A stretch of DNA of 64,000 nucleotides from Atopsyche davidsoni. Its lineage: Eukaryota; Arthropoda; Insecta; Trichoptera; Hydrobiosidae. The stretch lies in assembly GCA_022113835.1 (NCBI GenBank), contig JAILWY010000003.1, positions 12,237,501 to 12,301,500 on the forward strand, given 5' to 3'. The first letter of the stretch is position 1; each line of letters begins with the position of its first letter. Position numbers and translations under genes: made by a program. Shown here in pieces: positions 52,561 to 64,000 of the stretch. The notes beneath the pieces are model-generated. The model had not been told where the DNA came from, did no database searches, and saw only the letters and a list, made by a program, of their open reading frames with translations.

Positions 52561-53656
52561 CTAGAGAATATGTATTTATGTATTTTAGGTTTGGATTCAT
52601 AAGAAAATGAATTTAAATTGTAAATGACTCCCCTCGGCTGTGCAGGTGCAGGCCCAAGAAGAAGCCCTCTAAGACTCCGAGGCGCTCACTTGGAGCCTCG
52701 AGGTGAGAAATGAAGGAAACAATGCGCGGAGTTTTTAAATGCAATTGAATACATTTAATCATATGCATTTATTCTTCATTCCGAAGTATTAAAGGTTACA
52801 GGGTTGCAATAAAATTATTAAAAATCTAGTTTTTAATAATTTAAATAAAATATTTGTTTTATTCAAAACTTGAAAATTTTTTCACTGTAATATTTTTTTG
52901 ACATTTTTAAAAACAATACATGTAATTATAATAATTATTTTTTTTATTTTATGGTGATGATTTTAAAATACTAAAAAACAGTGGAAATTGCCCTAAAAAC
53001 ATAAATTTAATCATAGTAAAAATATTTTCGTAAATTAATATATTATTATTTTCTATTGAATTTTTTTAAATTTTAATAAAAATGATAATTAATTTAAAAA
53101 TTTTATTCCCTTTTACATATAGTGTGCAACTTGCCAATTTTCTAATTAAATGCTCTCTGTGGTAGTACCGAGCTCAAAATATGCAACAAGTAATTTATAT
53201 GAATATCCTAAATTTTAAGGCAGAAATTCTGTGAGGCTAAATGTATGTACTACACTCGTAGTAACCATTTTCATTGTCTTCATTAAATAATATAAAATTT
53301 ACGGGATTTCTCAGACTCATTTATATTCCGTGACCAAAACTGCTTACCTTGATTCCGGACTCACCGCACGCCACTCATATATATGGCGGCTGTCCGCAAT
53401 AAACATCGCCAGGTATCTGACAATTGTATCACTACCCATTAAATATTAAGTGCCCAAGAATCCTTCATTCGTGGGAGTGCTAGAGAGCTGCGCCTCGGGC
53501 AGCTTTCACAGCGTCCGGGCGTAAAATGGCAGTGGATGTAAACACATAGCATTACATTATACCTGTACAGGTGAATCATGTAAATTAACAGATCTTGTTG
53601 CAAATCGATCTTGAAAGTTTGAATTACTTAAAACCTATTTTATTTATTTTGCTGTC
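52561..53656. other. AT-rich intergenic region
   Basis: Long A/T runs at 52,800-53,130, then ordinary sequence. No gene or repeat end is recognised. Confidence 0.4.
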
Positions 53657-53722
53657 GCTGTAATGTCTGCTACTCACGCTATCGTGGAATAGTCAATACC
53701 GGTACGCCGCGTTTGTACACAT
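53657..53722 (+). repeat. R3 repeat, copy 1
   Basis: TAATGTCTGCTACTCACGCT then ATCGTGGAATAGTC and ACCGGTACGCCGCGTTTGT, about 66 bases. Related copies occur at 55,652-55,722 and 55,886-55,957. No function is recognised. Confidence 0.55.
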
Positions 53723-53742
53723 AGCTATTATTATTTTATATA

Positions 53743-55015
53743 CCAGGTGTACTTGTAATTAATTTCCGGTTTTTTTGTAAATAAAACACAATATTGCAAG
53801 AGAAGTGTTAAAGATATTTTATTCAAAATATTTTCCATCGTTTTCTATATATTTTTTCCACTTTTCCGGTAATTTGTGGATACCACGCCAATAGAATTGA
53901 CTGTCTTTGGTGGTGAACCACTCGGTGAGCCAATTTCGAAAATTTTCATAAGAATCGAAGCGCTGCTCAGAAAGTGCGTGGCCCAGCGAAGCAAAGAGGT
54001 AGTAGTCCGATGGGGCCAAGTCTGGTGAGTAAGCCGCATGATCAAGCATTTCCCACTGGAGTTGTTCCAGCGTGTCGCGAACGTGTTTCGACTTATGCGA
54101 TGGTGCATTGTCATGGAGCAAAATCACCTGCTTCTGTCTTTCTTTATATTCTGGTCGGTTTTCCGCAATTGCTCGGCTCAAATCTTTGATTTGTTGTTCG
54201 TAGCGAACGGCGTTCGCAGTTTCACCAGGTTTCAGCAGTTCAAAGTAGATAACACCGGTGTGGTCCCACCACACACACAGCATGGCCTTCCGACTGAAAC
54301 GATTTGGCCGTGCCGTCGATGTCGATGCTTCACCTGGACTCACCCACGATTTTTTGCGGTTAGGGTTCTCTAAAAAAATCCATTTTTCATCGCCAGGAAC
54401 AATACGATGCAGAAAAGACTTTCTTTTGTATCGTTGAAGCAGCATTTCACATGTCACTTTTCGATTTTCCATTTGTCTCTCGGTCAGTTCATGCGACACC
54501 CCCTTTCCGCACTTCTGAATTTTCCCCATGGCTCGCAGACGTTTGGAGATTGCTTGCTGTTGAACTCCCAGCGCTTCTGCAAGCTGTCGTTGCGTTTGCG
54601 TATCGTCTTCATCCAATACGCTTGCAATTCGACGTCATCAAACGATTTTCGCTTTCCGGAGCATGCGACGTCGTTCAGGTCGAAATCTCCATTTCTGAAT
54701 TGTCGAAACCACGTTTCACATGTTCGAAGTGTTAAAGCATGATTGCCATAAACTTCCACAAGCGCACGGTGGCTCTCGGACACTTTTTTCCATGAAAAGC
54801 AATGCATGGCGCATATGTTCAAAATTCGGTACGAATGCAGACATCTTTGACACGCAATAAAAACTTTCGAAAATAATTTTTTAGGAAAACGTCAACGCCG
54901 TTTAGACACTCGATAACTACTTAACAAAATGACATATAAGTGCTACCAACAGCAAAGCAAAATACAGAACACCATCTATCGAAAAAAACCGGAAATTAAT
55001 TAGGAGTACACCTGG
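53743..55015 (-). mobile_element. mariner transposon, 1,273 bp
   Basis: Terminal inverted repeats begin CCAGGTGTACTTGTAATTAA at the left and, on the other strand, CCAGGTGTACTCCTAATTAA at the right; they match at all but two or three of the first 35 bases. TA dinucleotides flank both ends. The length is usual for mariner. The near-identical ends suggest a fairly recent insertion, but the transposase is frameshifted. Confidence 0.93.
53819..54844 (-). pseudogene. mariner transposase, DD34D, frameshifted
   Basis: Family role: cuts and pastes the element through its inverted repeats. The start MSAFVPNFEHMRHA at 54,844 opens the usual mariner N-terminus. The reading frame then shifts twice by one base, at an A run near 54,785 and again near 54,619 just before LDEDDTQTQRQL. 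The remainder is open to the stop. The catalytic domain shows GDEKWI (first Asp), LLHDNAPSH (second Asp) and YSPDLAPSDYYLF (third Asp) with exactly 34 residues between the second and third, i.e. DD34D. A helix-turn-helix region includes LGVQQQAISKRL. The total span of 342 codons is the usual family length. As written it cannot make transposase, but it could be mobilised by one made elsewhere. Confidence 0.9.
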
Positions 55016-55083
55016 TATATTAACAAGAATCAAAGCACACGTGTTGGAAATTGGGAACCTGAAAATTTGTTTGTTACATTGTA

Positions 55084-55594
55084 TAGGGTGTCCAAAGAGA
55101 GTATCGGGTATTTGTTAGTTCAGTAAAACAAAAACTACTAGTAATCAAGTATTTTTTTTAATTGTTGATTATATGAATATAAAATGGAAAATTATTCCGA
55201 AAAGATGATGTTATCCAAATGGTGACCATTACGCTGCTGGCACTCTTCTAATCTGGAACGAAGATTGCTGATTACTCGCTGACACATAGCCCTCGATATT
55301 GCTGCCATTTCTGACCTGATGTTTTGTTTAAATTTCGTTATTCGGTTATCGGATTATTCTCATAAACCCTACTTTTAAGGTATTCCCATACGAAATAGTC
55401 AAGAGGGCTAAGGTCGGGGCTTCTGGGAGGTCAGTTGATGTTACTTCTACGCGAAATGACCTTATTAGGGAATAATTCGTTAACATCTTCAATTGATTGA
55501 TTGGATGTATGGCACCACGTTCATGAGTTGAAACCTTGAAACTCCTGCAACTCTGGGCCCAAAAATTTTCGCAGCATTATTTTTGGACACCCTA
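55084..55594 (-). mobile_element. Internally deleted DDE transposon remnant
   Basis: Ends TAGGGTGTCCAAA and TTTGGACACCCTA are inverted repeats flanked by TA. On the minus strand, broken frames give NKVISRRSNINWPPRSPDLS then PLDYFVWEYLKSRVYENNP, and near the end CQRVISNLRSRLEECQQRNG. These are the C-terminal signatures of a Tc1/mariner-superfamily transposase common in insects. The N-terminal part is missing and stops interrupt the rest, so it is a dead internally deleted copy. Confidence 0.75.
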
Positions 55595-55651
55595 TATTAT
55601 TACAGTAGTACAAAAGTATCCGATGGTTGCCCATCCGGCTGGTATTTTCGA

Positions 55652-55722
55652 GTAATGCCCGCTACTCACGCCAGCTCGGGACAATCTGTACTAGTTTCCG
55701 CTGGTACACTACGTGTTTGAAA
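55652..55722 (+). repeat. R3 repeat, copy 2
   Basis: TAATGCCCGCTACTCACGCC then AGCTCGGGACAATCTGTACT and AGTTTCCGCTGGTACACTAC. Aligns with the copies at 53,657 and 55,886. Confidence 0.55.
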
Positions 55723-55885
55723 TAATCTCAACAATAACATCCCTGTTCAGATTCACCACTGAACCAAGAGACGGTCAGAGGCAGAGTAAATATCTGAATG
55801 AAAATTAGTTTGTAATCTAGCACGAATCACCAGTATGATGAAGGCACTGAAGCGGGAGCGGTGAGGTTTGAGGTTCCGGCGGTCT

Positions 55886-55957
55886 GAAGTAATGCCTGCT
55901 ACTCACGCCAGCGCGGAACAGTCCGTACTAGTTCCCGGCGGTGCGCCGCGCTCGTGC
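55886..55957 (+). repeat. R3 repeat, copy 3
   Basis: TAATGCCTGCTACTCACGCC then AGCGCGGAACAGTCCGTACT and AGTTCCCGGCGGTGCGCCGC. The most GC-rich and perhaps least decayed of the three copies. Confidence 0.55.
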
Positions 55958-56937
55958 AGCAGCTAACGTCCCATTCCAAATTAATTTACCGTGAACGTAG
56001 CTGAGTAACTGCCAACTGAATTATTATTATTATCGTGCCTGGAAAAGAAAATAATTGAGTTCGTATTTTATTGGTTGTGTGTTTACTTAGGTAATTAGAT
56101 ACGCGGTGGATCAAAACTCACGCTACCGCCGCGAAAGGGAGGACCGCGGCTGATATCATTACTGGCTAACATTTTTTTTTGTTTCTGAGCGCTTGAGCTA
56201 TTCGAAAGACTTCTTCAGACTAAAAAAAGTCCCCGAAAGTCGAAAATACATACAAATGAAAATGATCATTGTCTCCAAGCTATTTAGCTACTCATATTTG
56301 TTTCTTAGCATAATATGAGTATAACTTCATATTTTAGAATGATAATTAAAAAAAATATGTATATTTAAGAATTCAGCACAGACTGCATGCCGTTGCTGTA
56401 ATATTTCATTCCTTTCGGCCCGGTAGATATTCTTCATTTAAAATGCCGGAATTAATTTAGGGGCGAGTTTTACTTCTTAACCCTCTCACGGCCGGGGGGT
56501 TCAAATTGGTCACAGGGGGCGCTACGTGATCCGCCCTGGCGGCGGGGGCGGGGGGAGGGGGGAGGGGGGCGGGGGCAGGGGGCGGGGGATTAAGGGGTGA
56601 GCCGGCGGATCGCCGCAGAAGATGATTGCTCTGTAAGGAATGCGATCGGGATTTTTTAAACTTGATTAGGATTTTTGGGGTGGCGGTTTATTATTCTATT
56701 TGGGAAATTCGAAATTGTAAAAATGGATTCACGAATTTGCAATTCTTGGGGAAGCGCTGAGATGTGTGCTTTCGAAAGAATGTACAGGCAATCCTAGCTA
56801 GCTATAACATCATAGACTGTTAAAATGACATACGAACAAAAGTTGGTGATAGCATATTTTTTATACAAGCAAAAAACCATCAATACTATTTTAAATAATT
56901 TTTTGTCGTATACAATCCAAACTCAATTACATATATG

Positions 56938-57013
<76 letters not shown>

Positions 57014-58879
57014 CATATAAGTAATTATCAATTTTTAAAACATCGCATGTATATCTATATCATATATTAAGTATATTTTACATCCAAGCCATATAAATCC
57101 CACTACACATGCTGCGACACAACCTGCAACTGGCCAGAAGCGCCCCTTTACCTTAAGTGATGATTTGGTCTAAGTTAGTTATCAGTTGTGTTACAGGGTG
57201 TGAAGCTGCATTGCCACACGACACGTGGAACACCATTAAAAAAACTCACTTTTTGTAACATATTAATATTAACGACTGTAAATATTTACTGTAGAATTGG
57301 CGCACAAGGCGTGATCCATATATATTTTTTTTAATATTTGGGCAAATCTGAGTCAAGGGACGAGCCTCGGGAGTGTTTTGGGGGAAGTTGTCCCCGTCCC
57401 GGGCCAGAGCAAACAAGCGGATCCTGAGTTAACAAAAACACACAGCATGTAACATGGAAGACGCTTTGTTGGACAAACACAAACGCGGGAAGAGCCGAGA
57501 TGTTCAACAAAAAATACAGAACCAACACCGCGCGCCGAGTTTTACTCAAATTTGTTAAATAAACCCACCTTATGTATAATTTTAAATTAAAAACACGCCT
57601 TAATAATTCGCCAGTTCAGCTATTTAAAAATTTCGCTTAAGAATAAATTGGATGTGTTTAATTCCCACGATAATCTGCAAAAAATAACTTGAAAGAAATT
57701 TTTGTATTTTTAGTATTAATTTGAATCAATCCACGATCGTTATAAGTGCTGTGCCATGAATTTACAAAAAAAAACAAACCAGTGCACATTTTTTTCTTTT
57801 ATCGCAAGAGGCGCGCTGGAGTACATTGCATGACATTACACGAGTATATTATGTAAATCTCTTTACGCAAAGCCTTATCTATTTTTTTTCAAATAAAAAA
57901 CTGTGATATTCGATATGTGATTTTTTAAAATAAAATAAGTATCTACTTTTGCAGTATAATATAATTTATTTTTGTAGTTGTCAAAAAGTTTAAAATAGTA
58001 AGTCGATTGAATTTAATTATAATTGTAAAAGTGTGTCATATTTTACGCCTATGGCTTATCGCATGCACAGTGATGACAATGATAGCCTTTTATTACCAAG
58101 CTCTGAAAGATCTGAACCCATTAAAATTCCAAATAAAAAGTCTACATTATCAAGATATCAATTATGATTTTTTAATTGATGAGAAACGGACATTCAAATA
58201 TTTTTATACTATTTTTTCCCTTTCAAATTTGAGCTGGTAAATAAATATCAGTATCGACGATCAATATAAGCAAATGATTCCGACACTCCGATGGGCCGGC
58301 ATAAAAAAGCAAAAATATCGAAAAAATAAATAAAATAAAATCTAATAAATAATAGGATTGTGGTAAGACACGACTTCTCTGCCCCCGTGCGGGTGCGAGC
58401 GAGAGGCCCGAGAGCCGCGCGCGCCAGAGCGAGACGCCGATACGACTCCGAGGAGGCCAGCGGTCACTCAACTTGTGAATTTCGCATATTTATTTTATAT
58501 TTTTTGCCTAATTCTGTTTTCGTGATGTTTGCCCGCTACTGGATTCGCTAACCTCGCGCATTTATTTCACTTAAAATATAATAAAAAAATGTAACCAAAT
58601 TTTTAAATAACATCGGTTAATTTTGCTCGATTGAAGATTGAAATATAGCGTTGCGATTGTGTTACGAAAAAAATCTATAAATTTTGTCGATCTTGGATTA
58701 AATTTAAAAAATAATTTAAATTTTTTTTAAAAATATTTTATAATCGTTTGAAACACAAAATATTTAAAAAAAAACTCAACGCTATTGCTGCCTACATAAA
58801 TCAAATACTAATCCAAATACCCACACGGCTGCATGTTAAAATAAACAAAATTAAATGTCTTCAATCTCGGAGTCACGCT
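55958..58879. other. Intergenic region
   Basis: G-rich tract at about 56,520-56,600, a MITE copy at 57,093-57,205 (TACACATGCTGCGACACAAC at left, AGTTGTGTTACAGGGTGTGA at right), and a GC patch at 58,375-58,465. No gene is supported. Confidence 0.45.
56938..57009. repeat. TA dinucleotide microsatellite
   Basis: Uninterrupted (TA)n of about 70 bases, bounded by TATGTATG at left and CATACATA at right. Confidence 0.9.
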
Positions 58880-60075
58880 CGAAGAACAGTTTGAGGGACA
58901 CCAATAATACGACACCGCGCGCGAGGGAGACGGCGCGACCGCTCGCGCGCGGGGGAGCGAGGGGGAGCGAGGGGCCGGCCGCTCTCCCCCTCCCCCTCCC
59001 CGCGTCTCCTTCAGTAACCGCGCGACCGTCGAGGCGAGCGCACGTCCGTCGCTGTCGAACTCGGCGTCTTTCGCGTGTGCACAATCTAGAAGCGTTCCAA
59101 ACCGAATATCGTAATTCTACACCCTGCCTGTTTTCGTTCGAGTAGTCTCAGTGCTAGTAAAATATAAATGCTCACTCGGTGTCGGTTCGCATAGTATAGT
59201 GTTTTTCGTGCTCTCGAATGTTTCGTACCGTGCTCGACGGATTTTTAGCCCTCTCCTGAACGAGCGGGCCACATGTGGTGTTTGAGTGAAGTTTTGTGAC
59301 CCTCCTCGGATTATTTCGGAGGAGCTCTCGAGGATTACTCATCTTTCAACGAGGTGGTACATTTCCCGCTCTGTTTTGTTTCGATGCGCTCCCTCGCGGA
59401 TCGTTCTATTTTTACGACAAACCCCGAGGACCCCGATTCTCGGAAGACACTCGACGTTCTCGGCCGAGCGACGAGGACGGGTCCAGCTCGGAGCCGGCTC
59501 GGGTCCGACGGAGCACCGCCAGCGCGGCTCCTCCGGGTCGGTGTCGGTGTCGGCGTCGGCGCCGGGTGAAAGTTTGTTTTCACGATCCGGCCGCGAGGTT
59601 GCCAAACGGCTCGGAGACGCGCATTCCTCGCTCGCCTGCCGAATTCGTCCTCGTCGTCCGTCGTCTCCGGGGCGCGAGTCGAGTCGGTCCCTTCGCGGTC
59701 ATCTCGGCACCGTCGGATGCGATTTCCGATCGGGGCGAGCGACGGATCGGACGGTCGGCTCCGACGCTTCCGCTTCCTTCCCGTCTCGGAATTCCGCGCG
59801 CCGGGCGTCCGGCGGTATTCCGCAAAGCCGTCTCAATTCTCGCGGTATTAACACGCCGGGCGGGCAGGGGGCATATCGATTTAATAATTAACCCGACACG
59901 GGCCGCGACACGGCGGGGGCGGCGAGGAGGAGGGGAGGGGGGCGCGTAACGGCGGCAGCGGCGGCGACCAATGGCGGCGCGCGCTCCACGTGGACCGGGC
60001 GGCCGCCACATGTTTATTCTCGCTTCCTGCGGCCCGCTCCCCTTCCCCGCCCCTCCCCTCCCCGCCCCTCTCGAG
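58880..60075 (+). promoter_or_regulatory. Large CpG-rich island, probable promoter or 5' exon
   Basis: The largest GC/CpG-rich block in the window. A TCAGT, which matches the arthropod initiator consensus, occurs near 59,148-59,152 (GTAGTCTCAGTGCTAG) at the downstream side of a GC-rich part. Overlapping frames of about 200 residues are open in two plus-strand frames and on the minus strand; their Arg/Ser/Pro-rich products look like stop-poor noise, not protein. A non-coding first exon of a regulatory gene lying outside the window is possible. The orientation is a guess from the initiator-like site. Confidence 0.4.
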
Positions 60076-63000
60076 CGTCTTGTGTTTGGGTGTCGCTGTA
60101 AATTATACTCTTCTCGATTTTTTAATTAGCCAATTAGGGTAATCTACTGTAATCGTATTATGATTGGATGAAAATATTCTGAATTTTTTATTAATTTCAG
60201 GATTGACAGTTGAGGATGTTTAGTAATTTTTTAAATCTGGCGGGGTGTCCTGCGCCGGCCCGCTCGTCCGATATAGCCCCGTCTTATCGGGCCCCGCGCT
60301 CCCCTCGTGCGCGAGCGGTCTGACCACCCGTATATATAACTGTCACTCCCGGTCTGGGATCGAACCCTCCTATTTGTCTTCAGGTCTCGTTTCATTCACC
60401 GGGTATACGCATACTGTGGGCCAGGTTAATATATATACTAATATTTTTTGTTCATATTATAAAACTCGCGAATTGTGCGTTTTGAATGTTGATCAAAACT
60501 AAACTTCAGTATCGTTCAAAAATTATAATAAAAAAAACAACATCCTGCCAATATCGTGCTGCTCTCCAATTATTCCGGGATAGCCGCCGACTTTCGTCTT
60601 CGGGCAGATCACTCGATGAAGAAAAGTCGAAATAAAAAAATTCTGAATGGAAAGTCCGTTCTTGCTCAGATAATTTGAATAGTCAATAATAAATGGCCGT
60701 TGTGAATATGCAACGTAGCCCGTGGGACTTGTGCCGGGGGTGGGGGTGGGGGTGGGCGCCCCTGCCCCCCGGCCGAGGTGTCGGGGCCCGCGGGCCGGTG
60801 TTTGGTGCGCCATTAGCGGTGCGCGGTCTGCGGTCTCGGTGCGGCGTGGCGTGGCGCGGCGCTGCAGCGGGGTCAACTTCCCGGGACTCGGTTTCGAATC
60901 TCTCAAGAGTACTCCCTCTTGGGATAATTTACGCAATTGATAAGCTTTATTTTGTTTACTAATAAAACTCCTCGCTCAGTTTCTAACCGCGATGCCCGCC
61001 GTAAGGGACGCGGAAGTGGTCCCCCCCCCCTCAGCATCAAATTGCAATAAATAATTTTTGTGCCGTTTTTTTACGAGACTTTTAAATTTTATAAATATGT
61101 TCGTAAAGCTGTCCAGATTGGAATCCAATTCGATGATTACCCGAGTAAATAAGCTTATTTATCAGCATAACGTTTTGGGTTGTTTCTTTACACTCAACTG
61201 CAATTGGGTGTTTTTAATACTCGAATGGTCACGCGAACGATCGAAACACGAGGAGAAATAAAAAAAATTATTACAACGTATTGTAGAAAACACATTTAAT
61301 ATGTATCTCTGGCTCAGCTCGCGGTGGCAAACGACTCGACTGAACGTATTTCGTCTATTTTCGAGTGGTTTACTTGTGCACTACCTTTCCTTAACGCCTG
61401 TTCTTCCCTCCGCTGTGGTGTTCGATCGGATGCGGACTGTTCTACTGCATATATATAATTTATACTTTAAAAGCATGTTTATTATTTTTACCCCAACTGC
61501 AGTTGGCCACGAATGCTCAGTTCCGCGACAAAACACATGTAAATTCTGTAATTTATTACAAGTGATTATACAAAACGCGTCGAATATTTATTGTCATTGA
61601 TTGCGCCGGCCAAGCACGCGATGACGACTCGATCGGCCTCGGCTGACGCCAGCTGTCAGTAGCGACCTGTCACGGGTCGGCCGATGATATCCAAGTACTA
61701 CCCAGACTTCATCCTCTCTGGTAACTAACTTCATTATAAAAACTCCCTGGATAATTTAGCGGCAGACATCCGAAATCTGAGAGTCGATTGCTGTGGATGT
61801 AGGTGAAATTACTTTATAATCCTCATGCAACTACTGTCTCGGTCAATCGGGGTTGTCAAAAATGAACCCGGATATTCCAAAAAACAATAGTCTTCAATTC
61901 ATGAATTTATTCTGTCCATGACGGACTAGTTTAATGTGTAATACTGCATACTTATATAACAAATACAAAAAGGTCAAAAGATTTCGACAATGAATCTCAT
62001 AGCCCATTGGCTATTCATATTTGCTAAATTGAATTCGGTATTTAGGAAAACGTTTTTTACTAGCGGTGCGAGTGCAGCTATTGTGGTTGAATTATTTGTT
62101 ATGCTTGTTAATCTTACAATATTTTTAGTATGTATAAAATGATCACACCTGAATTGGCACAGGACAGGATATATTTACTGATGACAACACTGATTATGGT
62201 AATATCTTTCAAAGGGCACATAAAGTTAATGATCGTTGATTATTTAATAGAACGTGATTAAATTACCTCGATGATTTGAATTGGCATTGGGATCGCGAGC
62301 GATTGTGAGTGTATAATATCACCAAACGGAGGTTATTTCGGACGGATGGGTCGCAGTCCCCGGCCGGCGCTTTAAAGTCATTCCAATTGATCAAAACACT
62401 CGTCAAAATATGAAATTGAACCCGTGTGGATGGAGTTTTTTGTCAACTTGCCAAAAAAAAGTATTATTAATTTTAACAGTTCATTGTATTTTTAAATAAA
62501 ATCGTTTGAGTATTTACTATTTTATTTACAACAGGTATAACACGCTGTGGTTTCATTAATTGAAATATATTAAAGCATATATTACGTATTTAACACGTGA
62601 GGGGTACAACAGTGCATGGTTTTTTTTATTTATTAATGTAACTATCGGTGGCGTGCAGTATAGTAATTAAGGGATGCAATTTTATCCATAAAATCCCAAA
62701 ATAAATATTAGTCCTTTATTATGTAGGATAAACCCACAATTTGCTAGAGGTTGCTGCACCTCTATGTTTGAATCTAGCCTAGTATTTTCAACTTTAAAAT
62801 ATAATATAAATACGTTAATTTATTCTAAATGTTTTTAATGATCAAAAACTTCCCACTGCGTTATTTTGATTATTTATATATTCGAAGTGATTTTACTAAC
62901 CACGTCAATAAAAATAAACGTTTTTAATACTAAATTATACTTAATATAGTAAATAAACTGGAAAAAGTTTAAAAATACATTAAAAATTAAACCCTCGGGT

Positions 63001-64000
63001 TATGTTTGGCAATATTCAAATAATAATCCATCGATAGGACTCGGGCTTACGATCGCGACCGGGAATTCCCCGAATGTTGAATCCATTTATAGCTCCGGCA
63101 GGGCGTCACGAGGAGGCTGCTCTCGCAGAACGCCGTAAGCGGCGATTAACAATTTCGAATGAATCAGGCATGGTCCTGATCGGCGACTTTCTTTCACATT
63201 CACTTAGGCGCCCTACACGCATAAAAACACAACTGACAGTCGACCAACAAATTGTTGGCGTTCATTTTTTTAAATAAAAAATCCCCCTAACTACAGTTAT
63301 GTAAAAAAACCCTTAACGTCAATGTTTTGGTGACCTATCTACAGTTCAAAACAAATCGTTTAATACATCTCTGTTGAGGTGCTGTATTGGGTATCTAGCC
63401 GCGTCAAATGGAGGTCCTTTGTTGTTTCTATTTTATTTTGTTACGACCGAAACGATTTGTCTATCATTATTTTTTTAAAATAAATTTCCAATAACCTACT
63501 AGAAGATAAATGATTCATTCGTTATGTGCAAGTAGAAGGGTTCTTCAGGAAACACCAATTTACATGGTTCATAGCACGATAATAATATAGAAATAGACCT
63601 ACACATCTCTTTTTAAGGAAATGTTAGAAATATTACATGCTTATTTGTTGATTTTCTATGCAGATGATACGCTTTTTGGGGGGTCGTATAAATTGTTTAT
63701 AATGATACACAAGATCAGTTTCGTAATCTAAAGCAGAGCTTTAATGCATTTTACCCAAAAAAAACACGAAGAATACACGAAATTAATTAATCTTCATTAC
63801 AAGAGTCGTTCATTATTTCTAACCAGCTCCTAAGCACCGGCTTTAGGTATTATTTACCGTGAAATCAGATGTTTAAAACGGAAGTCGCACAGCACAACAA
63901 AAACACATTTTCTCTCGAAATTAAGCAAATCGCCAGCACGACAAGCGCGACCGTCTCCCTCGCCCCGTCTCCCTCCCCCCCGGCCCGGCTCTTGTCTTTC
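60076..64000. other. Intergenic region to window end
   Basis: GC-rich patches at 60,240-60,330 and 60,720-60,880, a MITE left arm at about 63,208-63,258 (GGCGCCCTACACGCATAAAA then ACACAACTGACAGTCGACCA), and a C-rich end from 63,950. Otherwise AT-rich with no recognised gene, RNA or mobile-element end. Confidence 0.45.

Noticed and set aside
56825..57070. 81-codon frame with a Tyr-Ile run
   Set aside because: The frame is the translation of a TA microsatellite.
59286..59949. Two overlapping plus-strand frames of about 200 codons in the second CpG-rich island
   Set aside because: Two different frames and the minus strand are open together, the peptides have no domain, and the composition follows from GC-rich stop-poor DNA.

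Overview
This window looks like nuclear DNA of an insect, most likely a lepidopteran. It is AT-rich and intron-containing, carries a DD34D mariner and tRNA-derived SINE-like repeats, and holds a compact cluster of secreted chymotrypsin-fold (S1A) serine proteases of the kind found in insect midguts. The order assignment is inference; no species can be named.

Layout. Positions 1-19,400 are mainly repeats and intergenic DNA: hAT-like MITEs, many copies of one palindromic (foldback) MITE family, tRNA-like SINE heads, a hairpin element carrying a tRNA T-arm, and a CpG-rich island at about 14.7-15.5 kb. Positions 19,700-40,950 hold the protease cluster, in the order A(-), B(-), C(-), pseudo-D(-), E(+), F(+), G(-). 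Positions 41-53 kb are repeat-rich intergenic DNA with G-runs, microsatellites, a permuted 5S rRNA-like relic and a possible solo LTR. Positions 53.7-55.6 kb hold a nearly intact mariner with a frameshifted transposase and a remnant of a second DDE transposon. A second large CpG-rich island lies at about 58.9-60.1 kb; the rest is intergenic.

Protease family. B, C, F and G are complete five-exon genes of 250-254 residues with the same intron phases (1, 2, 0, 0): exon 1 signal peptide, exon 2 activation site and catalytic His, exon 3 catalytic Asp, exon 4 Cys168-Cys182-Cys191, exon 5 catalytic Ser to stop. All of them plus A have Gly at position 189 and Asp at 226 (chymotrypsin numbering), the arrangement known from crab brachyurin. 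B, C, F, G and the dead gene D share an upstream motif, about 97 bp from the ATG in C, F and G and 105 bp in B. Gene A has no visible first exon or upstream motif and has lost both cysteines of the 191-220 disulfide. B has Ala for the oxyanion-hole Gly193.

The most unusual object is gene E (28,617-33,466). Between its exon carrying Cys168 and the exon carrying the catalytic serine are three tandem phase-0 exons. Each has good splice sites, a helix-like segment and a Cys182...Cys191 module ending directly before GDSGGP. All three spliced in would add a large insert; one at a time would swap residues 189-192, the base of the specificity pocket. I know of no described S1A protease gene with this layout; transcript data would decide between the readings.
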